Source: Methylotenera sp. (GTDB lineage: Bacteria; Pseudomonadota; Gammaproteobacteria; Burkholderiales; Methylophilaceae). Taken from it: 64,000 nucleotides of DNA. The stretch lies in NCBI RefSeq assembly GCF_029945535.1, contig NZ_JAQSCU010000018.1, positions 181,340 to 245,339 on the forward strand, in the 5' to 3' direction. Both the position numbers and the translations under genes were made by a program. The notes under the pieces were generated by a model, which worked only from the letters and a program-made list of their open reading frames with translations, was not told the DNA's origin and searched no databases. This document shows, piece after piece, positions 45,823-56,333 of this stretch (positions are counted from its first letter, which is position 1; each line of letters starts with the position of its first letter).

Positions 45823-47010
45823 CTAGAGTTTTAATTGATTACTGACTGAGCCATTAGGCGCACTTACAGCCTCTTGCATTCTAAAATCAAAATGGCGCAC
45901 GACATTACGCCCCGCTTTTTTTGCCTGATACATGGCAATATCTGCATGTTTAAGCAACTCCTCATGTGAGCTACCATGCTCGCCAAATAGCGCTATGCCA
46001 ATGCTAGGGGTGCTGTTATGTTCAAGGGTATTGAGCATATAGGGAATATTCAGCGTTTCTATGATTAAGTCTGCCACCTTCCCTGCCTGCTTAGTCGCTT
46101 CGCCCACATCCTCACTTAAATCTTCTAGCATCACAACAAACTCATCGCCACCTAAACGCGCAACGGTGTCGCTTTCGCGTACGCAACTTAGCAAGCGTTC
46201 CGCCACTTTTTTAAGAAGTAAATCACCCATATCATGTCCCAGCGTATCGTTGAGCATTTTAAAGTAGTCTAAATCTAAAAACAGCAAAGCGCCTCGCCTA
46301 CCCGAGCGAGCACTCACAGTTAAAGCCTGCTCAAGCCGATCAAGCAGTAATCGACGATTCGGCAAGTTGGTCAGCTGATCGTAAAAAGCCAGTTGTTTAA
46401 TTTCATCTTCACGCTCTACAGCGTCATGGCGCAGCTTAATGTTTTCCAAAAAATTACGATTAATATTTCGAATACTCAGCAGCATAAACACTAGAAACAA
46501 AATACCAGAGATTGCCATAGTGAATGCTATTTCCTCCTTTTCAAGCAGCAAGCGTATCAACATTGGTGTCAATAACATCATGGTGAATGAAACCGCACTC
46601 ACAAGATCAACAGAATAAGAAACAATAGCGCCAGAAACTAGCCCGGTAAGAACAAAAATGATAAACATTTGGTGCTGCAAGTCATTGTGAGGGTAAATTA
46701 ACACACTCGCCCCCCCCCAAACTAAGCCACTCACCATCACACCAACACGAAACTGTGCTAATCGCCTTTGTGTGACTTTAATCTCATGAGAAACATGATG
46801 TTGGTGATGGTTGGTAATCAAATAACGAATAAGGTTAATCACCAGAATGACAGAAAGCCAAGCTATCACCAAGTGCCGCGGCAATGAGTTGCGCTCTACA
46901 TACGCAAGGATGATTGCAACGAAAGCACTAGTAACAAGCGTTCTCTTATTAGCAGCAAAAAGTTGCTCTAATAACGAGTGCTGAATTGTTATTGTTTTTA
47001 AATGATTCAT
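45823..47010 (-). CDS. Membrane-bound diguanylate cyclase
   Basis: 395 residues. About six membrane segments in the first 190 residues form a sensory region I cannot name with certainty. A GGDEF domain (about 205-370) follows with intact GGDEF in ARLGGDEF and an RxxD inhibitory site (RESD) five residues before it. It makes c-di-GMP. The GGDEF domain is closely similar to that of the 1302-residue protein at 28359, so these are likely paralogues. The region ends in a short hydrophilic tail. Confidence 0.93.
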   Translation of the reverse strand: MNHLKTITIQHSLLEQLFAANKRTLVTSAFVAIILAYVERNSLPRHLVIAWLSVILVINLIRYLITNHHQHHVSHEIKVTQRRLAQFRVGVMVSGLVWGGASVLIYPHNDLQHQMFIIFVLTGLVSGAIVSYSVDLVSAVSFTMMLLTPMLIRLLLEKEEIAFTMAISGILFLVFMLLSIRNINRNFLENIKLRHDAVEREDEIKQLAFYDQLTNLPNRRLLLDRLEQALTVSARSGRRGALLFLDLDYFKMLNDTLGHDMGDLLLKKVAERLLSCVRESDTVARLGGDEFVVMLEDLSEDVGEATKQAGKVADLIIETLNIPYMLNTLEHNSTPSIGIALFGEHGSSHEELLKHADIAMYQAKKAGRNVVRHFDFRMQEAVSAPNGSVSNQLKL

Positions 47011-47217
47011 TTAGCGTAACCTTCACAAATAACATTACTCTTAATTGTTAATAAACTGTAAAGATTAAAGTTATTATGTGACATAAAGCCCGCCAGCTCA
47101 AGCACTTAATCAGTGAACCACACGCTTAAAATCTTGCGATGGACCTTTAAATAAGCATTAAAGCCACTTAATTACGCGCTAAAATAGCGATCAACTCAAT
47201 TACTACCAACGCAAAAC

Positions 47218-47961
47218 ATGAACCCTACTATTGGTATTTACATTATTGGCGATGAAATTCTTTCTGGTAAACGCCAAGATAAACACCTGACCAAAGTAAT
47301 TGAACTGCTTACAGCAAGGGGCTTGCAGCTTGCTTGGGCGAATTACTTAGGTGATATTCCAGAACAAATTACCAGTTCGCTCAAAGCCAGTATGGCACAA
47401 GGTGATATTGTGTTTAGCTTTGGCGGCATAGGCGCCACGCCTGATGACTTTACGAGGCAATGTGCAGCAGACGCGGCTGGCGTGTCTATTGAACGTCACG
47501 CTGGTGCAGTAACAGAAATTGAAGCGCAATATGGTGAAAGCGCTTATCCCAAACGCGTGCTGATGGCAGACTTTCCAAAAGGTTGTGATTTAATTCCCAA
47601 CCCAATCAATCGCGTCGCTGGCTTTAGTATTCATCAACATTACTTTGTACCCGGTTTTCCCGAAATGGCGCACCCTATGGTGGAGTGGGTATTAGAGACT
47701 TATTACTCACATTTATTTCATACACAAAATTATGTGGAAGATTCCATTTTAGTAAGCGAAGCTGGCGAGAGTGATTTAATTGATTTAATGAACCATATGC
47801 TGTCGCAATACCCCATGTTGAAGCTATTTAGCTTGCCCAAAAGCAACCAGCGCAGAACCACTGAATTAGGAATGAAAGGCGAATCTGAGCAAGTAAAACT
47901 TGCAATGGATGCTCTAAAATCAGGCGTCACTGCGCTGGGCTACCCTTGGGCAAATATATAA
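47218..47961 (+). CDS. Molybdopterin-binding-domain protein, CinA N-terminal-like
   Basis: 247 residues with the MoCF/CinA domain pattern: IGIYIIGDEILSGKRQDKH, then FSFGGIGATPDDFTR (GG-G-T-xD loop) and FVPGFPEMAHPM. It lacks the C-terminal CinA deamidase domain. Family proteins are annotated competence/damage-inducible protein A or molybdopterin-binding, but the role of the single-domain form is not established. The next gene starts directly at the following base. Confidence 0.88.
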   Translation: MNPTIGIYIIGDEILSGKRQDKHLTKVIELLTARGLQLAWANYLGDIPEQITSSLKASMAQGDIVFSFGGIGATPDDFTRQCAADAAGVSIERHAGAVTEIEAQYGESAYPKRVLMADFPKGCDLIPNPINRVAGFSIHQHYFVPGFPEMAHPMVEWVLETYYSHLFHTQNYVEDSILVSEAGESDLIDLMNHMLSQYPMLKLFSLPKSNQRRTTELGMKGESEQVKLAMDALKSGVTALGYPWANI

Positions 47962-48219
47962 ATGGAATGCAGAGCTAGCTGTGGCGCATGTTGCACTGCG
48001 CCATCCATTAATAGCCCAATTCCAGGTATGCCTAAGGGCAAACCTGCTGGCGTGCGATGCATACAGCTTGATATTGAAAACCGCTGTATGATTTTTGGCC
48101 AGCCTGAACGCCCTGCATTTTGTGCGAGTTTGCAACCAAGTTTAGAAATGTGTGGGAATGACCGTGAGCAAGCCATGATTTGGCTGACTAATTTGGAAGT
48201 GCTCACTAAACCAAACTAG
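47962..48219 (+). CDS. YkgJ-family cysteine-cluster protein
   Basis: 85 residues with Cys at positions 3, 7, 10, 11 and further Cys near 33, 42, 54 and 64 (CGACC start; RCIQL, NRCMIF, FCASL, MCGN). This is the YkgJ (UPF0153) layout, a likely Zn or Fe-S binding module. The ATG is the base after the stop of the molybdopterin-domain gene, so translation is probably coupled. Confidence 0.9.
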   Translation: MECRASCGACCTAPSINSPIPGMPKGKPAGVRCIQLDIENRCMIFGQPERPAFCASLQPSLEMCGNDREQAMIWLTNLEVLTKPN

Positions 48220-48251
48220 CTCACTTTTTAATATTATTAAAATTGACTTGT

Positions 48252-49592
48252 CTAAATTCCTGCATCCTTAGTTTCCTTCATCAACATCACTGCAACAAAG
48301 CTCACTAAAGCCATCGTTGAAACATAATAACCAACCCAAGCTAAACCACCTTTATCTACCAACAACTGCGAGATAAAAGGCGCAGTAGAAGCCCCTAAAA
48401 TTCCACCTAAATTGTAAGACAAACCAGCACCTGTATAACGCACAGCTACTGGAAACTGCTCTGGCAAAAAAGCGCCCATCGGCGCAAAGGTCGCGCCCAT
48501 TAAGAGTAAGGCGATGGACAAAAATAAGGTAATCAAAACATTTGAGCCACTAGCCATTAAAGGACTAAGTGCAAAACCTGCTAATACCGCTAAAAAACAG
48601 CTTACTAACAATACTGGCTTACGCCCGAATTTATCACTCAAACTTGCTGAAACTGGCGTGATTACTGCCATGAATAGCACAGCAATACATAACATTTGTA
48701 AAAAATCGGCACGTGCAATATTGAGTGTTTTAGTGCCATAACTTAGGCAAAATACGGTAGCGGTATAAAACAAGTTATAGCAAACGGTCATCGCCAACGC
48801 ACCAAGCAATACAGGGCGCCAATGCTGACCCAATAAAGATTTGATAGGCGTTTTAAGTGTTTGGTGTTGTTGTAGAGCCTTAGCAAAAGCGGGTGTTTCA
48901 GCCAATTTAAAACGCACATATAAGCCAACCAAAACCAACAAAGCACTAGCGAAAAACGGAATACGCCAGCCCCACGCCTTAAAGGCATCGTCAGATAAAT
49001 ATAGCGTTAAAGCCAGAAAACTTAATGTTGCCAGCAAAAAACCTATCGAAGGGCCGAGCTGTGGAAACATGCCAAACCAGCCACGCTTGCCTGCTGGTGC
49101 GCTTTCCGTGGCTAACAATGCCGCACCACCCCATTCACCACCCAAACCTAAACCTTGTCCAAATCTTAACAAACACAGCAGCACGGCAGCCCAAGTGCCT
49201 AAAGTTTCATAGCCAGGCAAACAACCAATCAACAAAGTAGAAATACCCATCACCAATAATGAAGCGGCTAAGGTCGCTTTGCGTCCGATACGGTCACCAA
49301 AGTGACCGAAAACAATGGCACCTAACGGTCTTGCAATAAAGGCAATACCGAATGTTAAAAAAGCGTTCAAAGCTTGCGCAGCAGGATCGCTTGCTGGGAA
49401 AAATACTTGCCCAATCACCAATGCTGACGCCATGGCGTAAATATAGAAGTCATAAAACTCAATAGCCGTACCAATAAAGCTGGCAAAGGCAATGTGTGTG
49501 GTTGATGGACTGCTGACGGGCAAATTTTGATTGTTCAAAGTGCGGCTTTCAAGTGGCTTATTGTGCGGCTTGTTGCGTATATGCATCAGCAT
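48252..49592 (-). CDS. MFS transporter, metabolite:H+ symporter (MHS) type
   Basis: 446 residues, about twelve membrane segments. The family loop GHFGDRIGRKATL between helices 2 and 3 and the LRFGQGLGLGGEWGGAALLATESAPAGKRGW segment mark the MHS branch (relatives of ProP, KgtP, ShiA). A proton-driven carrier for an organic acid, betaine or similar compound; substrate cannot be told. Divergent from dusB. Confidence 0.93.
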   Translation of the reverse strand: MLMHIRNKPHNKPLESRTLNNQNLPVSSPSTTHIAFASFIGTAIEFYDFYIYAMASALVIGQVFFPASDPAAQALNAFLTFGIAFIARPLGAIVFGHFGDRIGRKATLAASLLVMGISTLLIGCLPGYETLGTWAAVLLCLLRFGQGLGLGGEWGGAALLATESAPAGKRGWFGMFPQLGPSIGFLLATLSFLALTLYLSDDAFKAWGWRIPFFASALLVLVGLYVRFKLAETPAFAKALQQHQTLKTPIKSLLGQHWRPVLLGALAMTVCYNLFYTATVFCLSYGTKTLNIARADFLQMLCIAVLFMAVITPVSASLSDKFGRKPVLLVSCFLAVLAGFALSPLMASGSNVLITLFLSIALLLMGATFAPMGAFLPEQFPVAVRYTGAGLSYNLGGILGASTAPFISQLLVDKGGLAWVGYYVSTMALVSFVAVMLMKETKDAGI

Positions 49593-49702
49593 TATACAAA
49601 CTTAGCATCATTCGAAAAATTTAAGTTTTCTGAGACCTCATTTGCGTATAAAATAGGCAGTTCGCTCTAAACAATTCAAAATTGCTAAAAAACCAAATAT
49701 AA

Positions 49703-50743
49703 ATGCAAATAGGCTCACACATTTTAAAGAATAACCTGATCGTTGCCCCTATGGCGGGTGTGACGGACAGACCTTTCCGCCAGTTATGTAAAAAGATGGG
49801 GGCGGGGTTGGCTGTGAGCGAAATGGTAACGTCAAACTCACTGCTTTACGGTAGCGAAAAAACGTTACGCCGAGCCAATCACGAAGGTGAAGTTGACCCG
49901 ATTTCAGTACAAATTGCTGGCTCAGACCCGCAAATGATGGCGGAAGCGGCGCGTCACAACGTAGATAATGGCGCGCAGATTATTGATATTAATATGGGCT
50001 GCCCTGCTAAAAAAATCTGTAATGTAATGGCGGGTTCTGCCTTGCTTAAAGATGAGCCGCTGGTTGCACAAATTTTAAGAGCAGTCGTGAATGCCGTTGA
50101 TGTGCCAGTCACATTGAAAATTCGTACGGGATGGGATAAAAACAACCGCAACGCTGTGCAAATTGCCAAAATGGCGGAAGATTTAGGCGTTCAGGCCTTA
50201 GCCATGCATGGTCGTACGCGCGCATGCTTATACACTGGTGATGCTGAATATGACACGATTGCCGCTGTGAAACAGGCCATTAAAATCCCACTTATTGCCA
50301 ACGGCGATATTACCACCCCAGAAAAAGCTAAATTCGTATTGGACTACACAGGCGCAGATGCCGTGATGATAGGTCGTGCCGCACAAGGCAGACCCTGGAT
50401 TTTCCGCGAAATTGAGCACTTCATCAAAACTGGTGAACATTTACCGCCACCTGAAGTAACTGAAATTCGCACCGTGATGTTGGCGCATCTACACGATCTA
50501 TATGATTTTTATGGCGAACTGACTGGCATGCGCATGGCGCGCAAGCATATCTCTTGGTACACCAAGGGTTTAAAAGACTCAGCGAACTTCCGCCATAACA
50601 TGAACACACTGCAAACTATAGATTTGCAGCTTGCCGCGATTGATGAGTTCTTTGATCATCTGCAAAGTCGCGATCACCGTTTGCAATACGACGACTCTAC
50701 AGACGACACTAACTCCAATAATCTAGTTCTTAAGGTGGCATAA
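49703..50743 (+). CDS. dusB: tRNA-dihydrouridine synthase B
   Basis: 346 residues: FMN-binding TIM barrel with APMAGVTDRPFRQLC at the start, the catalytic Cys in NMGCPAKKICNVMAGSALL, and the C-terminal tRNA-binding helical part. It reduces U17 of tRNA. The stop overlaps the fis start (TAATG), the usual bacterial dusB-fis arrangement. Confidence 0.96.
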   Translation: MQIGSHILKNNLIVAPMAGVTDRPFRQLCKKMGAGLAVSEMVTSNSLLYGSEKTLRRANHEGEVDPISVQIAGSDPQMMAEAARHNVDNGAQIIDINMGCPAKKICNVMAGSALLKDEPLVAQILRAVVNAVDVPVTLKIRTGWDKNNRNAVQIAKMAEDLGVQALAMHGRTRACLYTGDAEYDTIAAVKQAIKIPLIANGDITTPEKAKFVLDYTGADAVMIGRAAQGRPWIFREIEHFIKTGEHLPPPEVTEIRTVMLAHLHDLYDFYGELTGMRMARKHISWYTKGLKDSANFRHNMNTLQTIDLQLAAIDEFFDHLQSRDHRLQYDDSTDDTNSNNLVLKVA

Positions 50744-50976
50744 TGAATCCGTGCGAACTCGCTAACAGCGTAACATTATCATTAGATCAATACTTTAAAG
50801 ACCTTGATGGTGAGCCGCCGCACGCCTTATACGACATGGTATTGTCATGCATTGAAAAGCCATTGCTTGAATACACATTGCAATACGCTGGCGGCAATCA
50901 AAGCAAAACGGCAGAAATACTAGGCTTAAATCGCAACACCCTGCGTAAGAAAATGCAGCAATACAAAATCGAATAA
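50743..50976 (+). CDS. fis: Fis nucleoid-associated protein
   Basis: 77 residues. The C-terminal HTH (GGNQSKTAEILGLNRNTLRKKMQQYKI) is that of Fis, and the dusB-fis overlap supports the name. Somewhat shorter than E. coli Fis (98) at the N-terminus. A global DNA-bending regulator in fast growth. Confidence 0.95.
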   Translation: MNPCELANSVTLSLDQYFKDLDGEPPHALYDMVLSCIEKPLLEYTLQYAGGNQSKTAEILGLNRNTLRKKMQQYKIE

Positions 50977-51029
50977 GCTGCACAAAACACCCAACTTCAA
51001 ATAAACACTTTCTTCTCTAGAGCTTTCAA

Positions 51030-52637
51030 ATGGCAACTATTAAACGTGCGCTTATCAGCGTTTCAGACAAATCAGGTATTTTAGAATTAGCACAGGCTTT
51101 AACTAAATTAAACGTAGAAATCTTATCGACTGGTGGCACTGCAAAACTATTCCGCGATAATCAAATTCCTGTGATTGAAGTCAGTGATTACACTGGTTTT
51201 ACTGAAATGTTAGATGGCCGCGTAAAAACGCTACATCCTAAAGTGCATGGCGGTATTTTAGGTCGCCGCGACTTGCCTGAACATGTAGCCGCGATGAAAG
51301 AAGCCAACATTCCGAATATCGATATGGTGGTAGTCAATCTGTACCCGTTTGAAGCCACTGTTGCAAAGCCAAACTGCACACTTGAAGATGCCATTGAAAA
51401 TATCGACATCGGCGGTCCGGCCATGGTGCGTTCTGCCGCTAAAAACTGGAAAGACGTTGCAGTATTAACCGATGCAAGCCAGTATGCAAATGTCGTGAGT
51501 GAGCTAAAAAGCACTGGCGGCGCACTGGCAGAGGCGACAACTTTTGCACTATCAGTCGCGGCATTTAACCGCGTGTCGCAATATGATGCTGCCATTAGCA
51601 ACTACTTATCTGCAATTGACTACGCCGCCAGCATGGCGAGCAACCAGCCTGTCACTCACCAGTTTCCTGCACAAAGCAACACTAACTTTGTCAAAGTGCA
51701 AGACTTGCGCTACGGCGAAAACCCGCATCAACAAGCGGCTTTTTACCGTGACTTATACCCAGCACCAGGCTCACTGGTGACTGCGCAACAGTTGCAAGGT
51801 AAAGAATTAAGCTTTAACAATATTGCGGATGGCGATGCTGCTTGGGAAGCTGTAAAAAGCTTTGACACTTCCGCTTGCGTCATCGTAAAACATGCCAACC
51901 CATGTGGCGTTGCGCTTGGTGCAACAGCTTTAGATGCATATTCAAAAGCATTCCAAACAGATCCAAGCAGTGCTTTTGGCGGCATCATCGCTTTCAATAC
52001 AACCGTGGATAAAGCTGCCGCAGAAGCTGTCAGTAAACAGTTTGTTGAAGTGTTGATTGCACCAGATTACACCGCAGAAGCATTGGCAATTTTTGCTGCA
52101 AAAGCGAACGTACGCGTACTTAAAATTGCATTGCCAACAGGCGGAACAACGCCATGGGGACAAGGTCGCAACTCACATGAGAGCAAACGTGTGGGTTCTG
52201 GCATCCTCATCCAAACTGCCGACAATCACGAAATCAGCCAATCTGATTTAAAAGTCATCAGCAAAAAACAAGCAACACCACAACAAATGGCCGATATGCT
52301 ATTTGCTTGGCGCGTGGCGAAGTATGTGAAATCAAACGCGATTGTATTCTGTGGTAACGAAATGACGCTAGGCGTTGGCGCAGGACAAATGAGCCGCATA
52401 GACAGCACGAAGATTGCCATTATTAAAGCGCAGAATGCAGGTTTAAGCTTGCAAAATTCAGTGGTCGCTTCTGATGCATTCTTCCCGTTCCGCGATGGTA
52501 TTGATGCGCTGGCGGAAGCTGGTGCAAGCTGCGTGATTCATCCAGGTGGCAGTATGCGTGATGAAGAAGTGATTGCCGCAGCCGATGAACACGGCTTAGT
52601 AATGGTAGTGACAGGCATTCGTCATTTCAGACACTAA
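51030..52637 (+). CDS. purH: Bifunctional AICAR transformylase/IMP cyclohydrolase
   Basis: 535 residues: N-terminal MGS-like cyclohydrolase ([47 protein letters not shown]) and C-terminal transformylase ([38 protein letters not shown]). It carries out the last two steps of IMP synthesis. In an operon-like run from dusB to hemF; gap to purD is 33 nt. Confidence 0.97.
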   Translation: MATIKRALISVSDKSGILELAQALTKLNVEILSTGGTAKLFRDNQIPVIEVSDYTGFTEMLDGRVKTLHPKVHGGILGRRDLPEHVAAMKEANIPNIDMVVVNLYPFEATVAKPNCTLEDAIENIDIGGPAMVRSAAKNWKDVAVLTDASQYANVVSELKSTGGALAEATTFALSVAAFNRVSQYDAAISNYLSAIDYAASMASNQPVTHQFPAQSNTNFVKVQDLRYGENPHQQAAFYRDLYPAPGSLVTAQQLQGKELSFNNIADGDAAWEAVKSFDTSACVIVKHANPCGVALGATALDAYSKAFQTDPSSAFGGIIAFNTTVDKAAAEAVSKQFVEVLIAPDYTAEALAIFAAKANVRVLKIALPTGGTTPWGQGRNSHESKRVGSGILIQTADNHEISQSDLKVISKKQATPQQMADMLFAWRVAKYVKSNAIVFCGNEMTLGVGAGQMSRIDSTKIAIIKAQNAGLSLQNSVVASDAFFPFRDGIDALAEAGASCVIHPGGSMRDEEVIAAADEHGLVMVVTGIRHFRH

Positions 52638-52670
52638 TAGCAAATAAACATTTAAGGTAAAGCTAACAAT

Positions 52671-53939
52671 ATGAAAGTAATGGTCATTGGCAGTGGTGGT
52701 CGCGAGCATGCACTTGCGTGGAAAATTGCGCAGAATAAAGAAGTCAGCCGCGTCTATGTTGCACCTGGTAACGCCGGCACCGCACTTAACCCTGACATGA
52801 TCAACGTACCAATTTCTAGCGTACAAGATTTACTAGAATTTGCCCAAAAAGAACAAATCCAGCTAACCGTTGTGGGCCCAGAAGCACCTTTATCACAAGG
52901 TGTGGTAGATGTATTTCGTGCCAATGGACTGAAAATTTTTGGTCCGACCAAAGCCGCAGCGCAATTAGAAAGCTCAAAAGATTTCGCCAAAGCATTTATG
53001 GTGCGCCACAACATTCCCACTGCAGCTTACGCCACGTTTACCGATGCTAAACTCGCGCACGACTATGTCACCGCACAAGGCGCGCCGATTGTAATCAAAG
53101 CCGATGGCTTGGCCGCTGGTAAAGGCGTTGTAGTTGCGATGTCAGATGATGAAGCACATGCAGCCATCGATGCGATGCTTTCTGATAACAAGCTAGGCAG
53201 TGCTGGCGCACGTGTGGTGATTGAAGAGTTTTTAACGGGTGAAGAAGCCAGCTTTATTGTCATGGTTGATGGCAAAAACATCTTAGCGCTCGCTACCAGC
53301 CAAGACCACAAACGCCTGCAAGATGGCGACCAAGGTCCAAATACAGGCGGCATGGGTGCCTATTCACCTGCACCAGTAGTGACGCCAGAGATTCATGCAA
53401 AAGTAATGAGAGAAGTCATACGCCCAACCGTAGATGGCATGGCGAAAGATGGCATTCCTTACACAGGTTTTTTGTACGCAGGACTGATGATTTCACCAGA
53501 TGGCAGCGTTAAAACTTTAGAGTTCAACTGCCGCATGGGTGACCCAGAAACTCAGCCGATTATGTTGCGTCTGAAAAGTGACTTTGTAGCACTCGCAGAA
53601 CATGCGGTGAATGGCACACTAGATCAAGCAGAAACTGAGTGGGACAGACGCACGGCACTTGGCGTAGTCATGGCGTCTGCAAACTATCCAGACACACCAA
53701 GATTAGGTGATGAAATCACTGGCTTACCAACAAATTTAGTAGATGCACATGTGTTTCATGCTGGCACCACACTTAAAGATGGCAAAACATTAACTAGCGG
53801 TGGTCGCGTGCTGTGTGTAACGGCACTAGGTGAAACAGTTAAATTCGCGCACCAGCAGGCTTATAAAATCATCGACGAAATTAAATTTGATGGGGCACAA
53901 TATCGCAAAGATATTGGCTATCGCGCGATTAAAGGCTAA
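52671..53939 (+). CDS. purD: Phosphoribosylamine-glycine ligase
   Basis: 422 residues of the ATP-grasp type with [14 protein letters not shown] at the start, [15 protein letters not shown], and the end-domain sequence [19 protein letters not shown]. Makes GAR in purine synthesis. Its stop overlaps the hemF start (TAATG). Confidence 0.97.
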   Translation: MKVMVIGSGGREHALAWKIAQNKEVSRVYVAPGNAGTALNPDMINVPISSVQDLLEFAQKEQIQLTVVGPEAPLSQGVVDVFRANGLKIFGPTKAAAQLESSKDFAKAFMVRHNIPTAAYATFTDAKLAHDYVTAQGAPIVIKADGLAAGKGVVVAMSDDEAHAAIDAMLSDNKLGSAGARVVIEEFLTGEEASFIVMVDGKNILALATSQDHKRLQDGDQGPNTGGMGAYSPAPVVTPEIHAKVMREVIRPTVDGMAKDGIPYTGFLYAGLMISPDGSVKTLEFNCRMGDPETQPIMLRLKSDFVALAEHAVNGTLDQAETEWDRRTALGVVMASANYPDTPRLGDEITGLPTNLVDAHVFHAGTTLKDGKTLTSGGRVLCVTALGETVKFAHQQAYKIIDEIKFDGAQYRKDIGYRAIKG

Positions 53940-54877
53940 TGATGAACACAGCCAACACGAGTCATATCGACACTAGCGACATCTACAATTACCTGCAGAA
54001 ATTGCAGACAAAAATTATAGAAGCCATAGAGTTGGTGGACGGTAAAACCTTTCTGCAAGATAGTTGGCAGCGCCCTGAAGGTGGTGGAGGTAACTCCTGC
54101 TTGCTTGAAGAAGGCAATGTGTTTGAACGTGCTGGCGTCGGTTTCTCTCACGTATTAGGTACAAAATTACCACCAGCAGCGAGTGTTGCACATCCTGAAG
54201 CGGCTGGACGTCCGTGGGAGGCGATGGGCGTGTCACTAGTGTTTCACCCGCGTAACCCATACATTCCAACTGTACACATGAATGTGCGCTTTTTTATTGC
54301 CAAAGCCCAAAATGACAATGAGCAGGACATTTGGTGGTTTGGTGGCGGCATGGACTTAACGCCGTATTATGGCTTTGAAGAAGATGCAGAGCATTTTCAC
54401 CGCACAAACAAAACGGCATTAGATGCCTTTGACACAAGCTATTACCCGAAATTTAAAAAAGAATGTGACGAATATTTCTACTTAAAACATCGTAAAGAAC
54501 CGCGTGGTATAGGCGGTATTTTTTATGATGATTTTAGCGAATTAGGTTTTGAACGTAGTTTCGATTTCCACCGCGCAGTCGCGGATTCATTCCTGCAAGC
54601 TTACTTGCCTATCGTGCAACGTCGTAAAGATACACCTTATGGCGAGCGAGAGCGTGATTTTCAAGCTTATCGTCGCGGCCGTTACGTCGAATTTAATCTA
54701 ATCTACGACCGTGGCACGATTTTTGGACTTCAATCTAATGGTCGTACTGAGTCTATACTACTGTCTATGCCCCCAATCGTTAAATGGCGTTATGACTGGA
54801 AACCAGAAGCTGGTAGCGCAGAAGCTAAGTTGTATACAGATTTTTTAATCGATAAAGATTGGCTTTCAATCACTTAA
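53939..54877 (+). CDS. hemF: Oxygen-dependent coproporphyrinogen III oxidase
   Basis: 312 residues with the HemF signature ([65 protein letters not shown]). Decarboxylates coproporphyrinogen III to protoporphyrinogen IX using O2. ATG 53939 overlaps the purD stop, with a second ATG at 53942. Haem supply is relevant to the cytochrome genes at both ends of the window, but no shared regulation is visible. Confidence 0.97.
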   Translation: MMNTANTSHIDTSDIYNYLQKLQTKIIEAIELVDGKTFLQDSWQRPEGGGGNSCLLEEGNVFERAGVGFSHVLGTKLPPAASVAHPEAAGRPWEAMGVSLVFHPRNPYIPTVHMNVRFFIAKAQNDNEQDIWWFGGGMDLTPYYGFEEDAEHFHRTNKTALDAFDTSYYPKFKKECDEYFYLKHRKEPRGIGGIFYDDFSELGFERSFDFHRAVADSFLQAYLPIVQRRKDTPYGERERDFQAYRRGRYVEFNLIYDRGTIFGLQSNGRTESILLSMPPIVKWRYDWKPEAGSAEAKLYTDFLIDKDWLSIT

Positions 54878-54902
54878 CTTATAAGCACCCATGTGATGAC
54901 CC

Positions 54903-56234
54903 ATGACAAAAATTTCTACAGAAATTAAAGCCGAAGTTAAATCTCAGGCGCAAGATTTACTCAATTTTATTGACGCCAGTCCCAGTCCTTGGCACGCGGT
55001 GGATAGCGTTGCGAAACTATTAAAAGAAAATGGCTTTAAGCCGCTCATAGAAAATCAACCATGGCAGTTTAAAAAAAATGGTCGCTATTATGTGGTACGT
55101 GATGGCGCTTCTATTATTGCATTTGTCATTGGCAACCAAGCGTTAGCCGATACTGGTTTTCGTATTGTCGGTGCACATACAGACTCACCCGGCCTGCGCT
55201 TAAAACCTAAAGCGGCATTTAGCAGTCAAGGTATTGCTCAACTTGGTGTTGAAGTATATGGCGGCCCCATTTTAGCAACGTTTACCGATCGCGACCTAAG
55301 CCTAGCTGGGCGCGTGATGGTGCGTGAAGGTGACTCATACGTTGCACGCCATGTTCAATTTAACAGCTCCATTGTGCGCCTGCCCAACCTTGCCATTCAC
55401 ATGAATCGTGAAGTGAATGACAAAGGCTTGGTGCTCAACAAACAAACTGGTTTGCCGCTGATTTTTGGTTTTGCTGCAGACACGGCAGAAGCACATGCAC
55501 AACTCACAAACGCACTTGCAAAAGAATTAGCCGTAGAAGCTGCGGACATTATCACGTGGGATTTAAGCGTTTACGACACGCAAAAAGGCAGCTTTTGGGG
55601 CTTGAATGAAGAATTTATCGCCAATAGCCAATTAGATAATTTAGCCTCTTGCCATGCCGCGATTAGCGCTTTGTTGAGCAATAAAAAGCCCGATAGCACC
55701 AGCATTTGCGCCCTGTTTGACCATGAAGAAGTCGGCAGTGAAAGTGCCACTGGCGCCAGCGGAAGCTTTATGAGCGATGTGATTACGCGCATTTGCGCAT
55801 CTACTAACACCTCTAGCAGCACTAGCGCAGAAGACCGTTTGCGCGCACTAGCCAATAGCTTTTTTGTTAGCGCAGATATGGCGCACGCCTATCATCCCAA
55901 TCACGCAAGCAGTTACGAACCCTGCCACCACGCACTTGTCAACCAAGGCCCCGTGATTAAAACCAACGCAAATCAGCGCTACAGCACCAATGCTGAGACT
56001 GCCGCACGCTTTATCCAACTTTGCCAAAAAGCAGAAGTACCTTATCAACAATATGCGCACCGTACTGACTTAGGCTGCGGCAGCACGATAGGCCCAATAC
56101 TAGCTGCGCAACTTGGCATAGCGAGTATCGACGTTGGCAACCCAATGTGGGCAATGCACAGCATACGCGAAAGTGCCGGCGTGCTAGACCATAGTTACAT
56201 GATTGCAGTATTAAAAGAGCTCTTTAAAAGCTAA
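54903..56234 (+). CDS. apeB: M18-family aminopeptidase
   Basis: 443 residues. Di-zinc ligands appear in VGAHTDSPGLRLKP, FDHEEVGSESATGA, and a late His near the end (MWAMHSIRESAG). Full-length match to the bacterial M18 type 2 aminopeptidases (about 430). Cytoplasmic removal of N-terminal, often acidic, residues. It starts 25 nt after hemF and is probably cotranscribed. Confidence 0.94.
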   Translation: MTKISTEIKAEVKSQAQDLLNFIDASPSPWHAVDSVAKLLKENGFKPLIENQPWQFKKNGRYYVVRDGASIIAFVIGNQALADTGFRIVGAHTDSPGLRLKPKAAFSSQGIAQLGVEVYGGPILATFTDRDLSLAGRVMVREGDSYVARHVQFNSSIVRLPNLAIHMNREVNDKGLVLNKQTGLPLIFGFAADTAEAHAQLTNALAKELAVEAADIITWDLSVYDTQKGSFWGLNEEFIANSQLDNLASCHAAISALLSNKKPDSTSICALFDHEEVGSESATGASGSFMSDVITRICASTNTSSSTSAEDRLRALANSFFVSADMAHAYHPNHASSYEPCHHALVNQGPVIKTNANQRYSTNAETAARFIQLCQKAEVPYQQYAHRTDLGCGSTIGPILAAQLGIASIDVGNPMWAMHSIRESAGVLDHSYMIAVLKELFKS

Positions 56235-56333
56235 TAAATCACTGCCCAAAACGCATTGCACACAACAATGAAAGTTATGTCTATAATCTAACCTGACTCT
56301 CCCCTAATTTAACTCACTAACAGGCTAATCAGC

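Noticed and set aside
56235-56333. TTGCAC and TATAAT before the AGCS gene
   Set aside because: Spacing is 20 nt, too long for a confident promoter.
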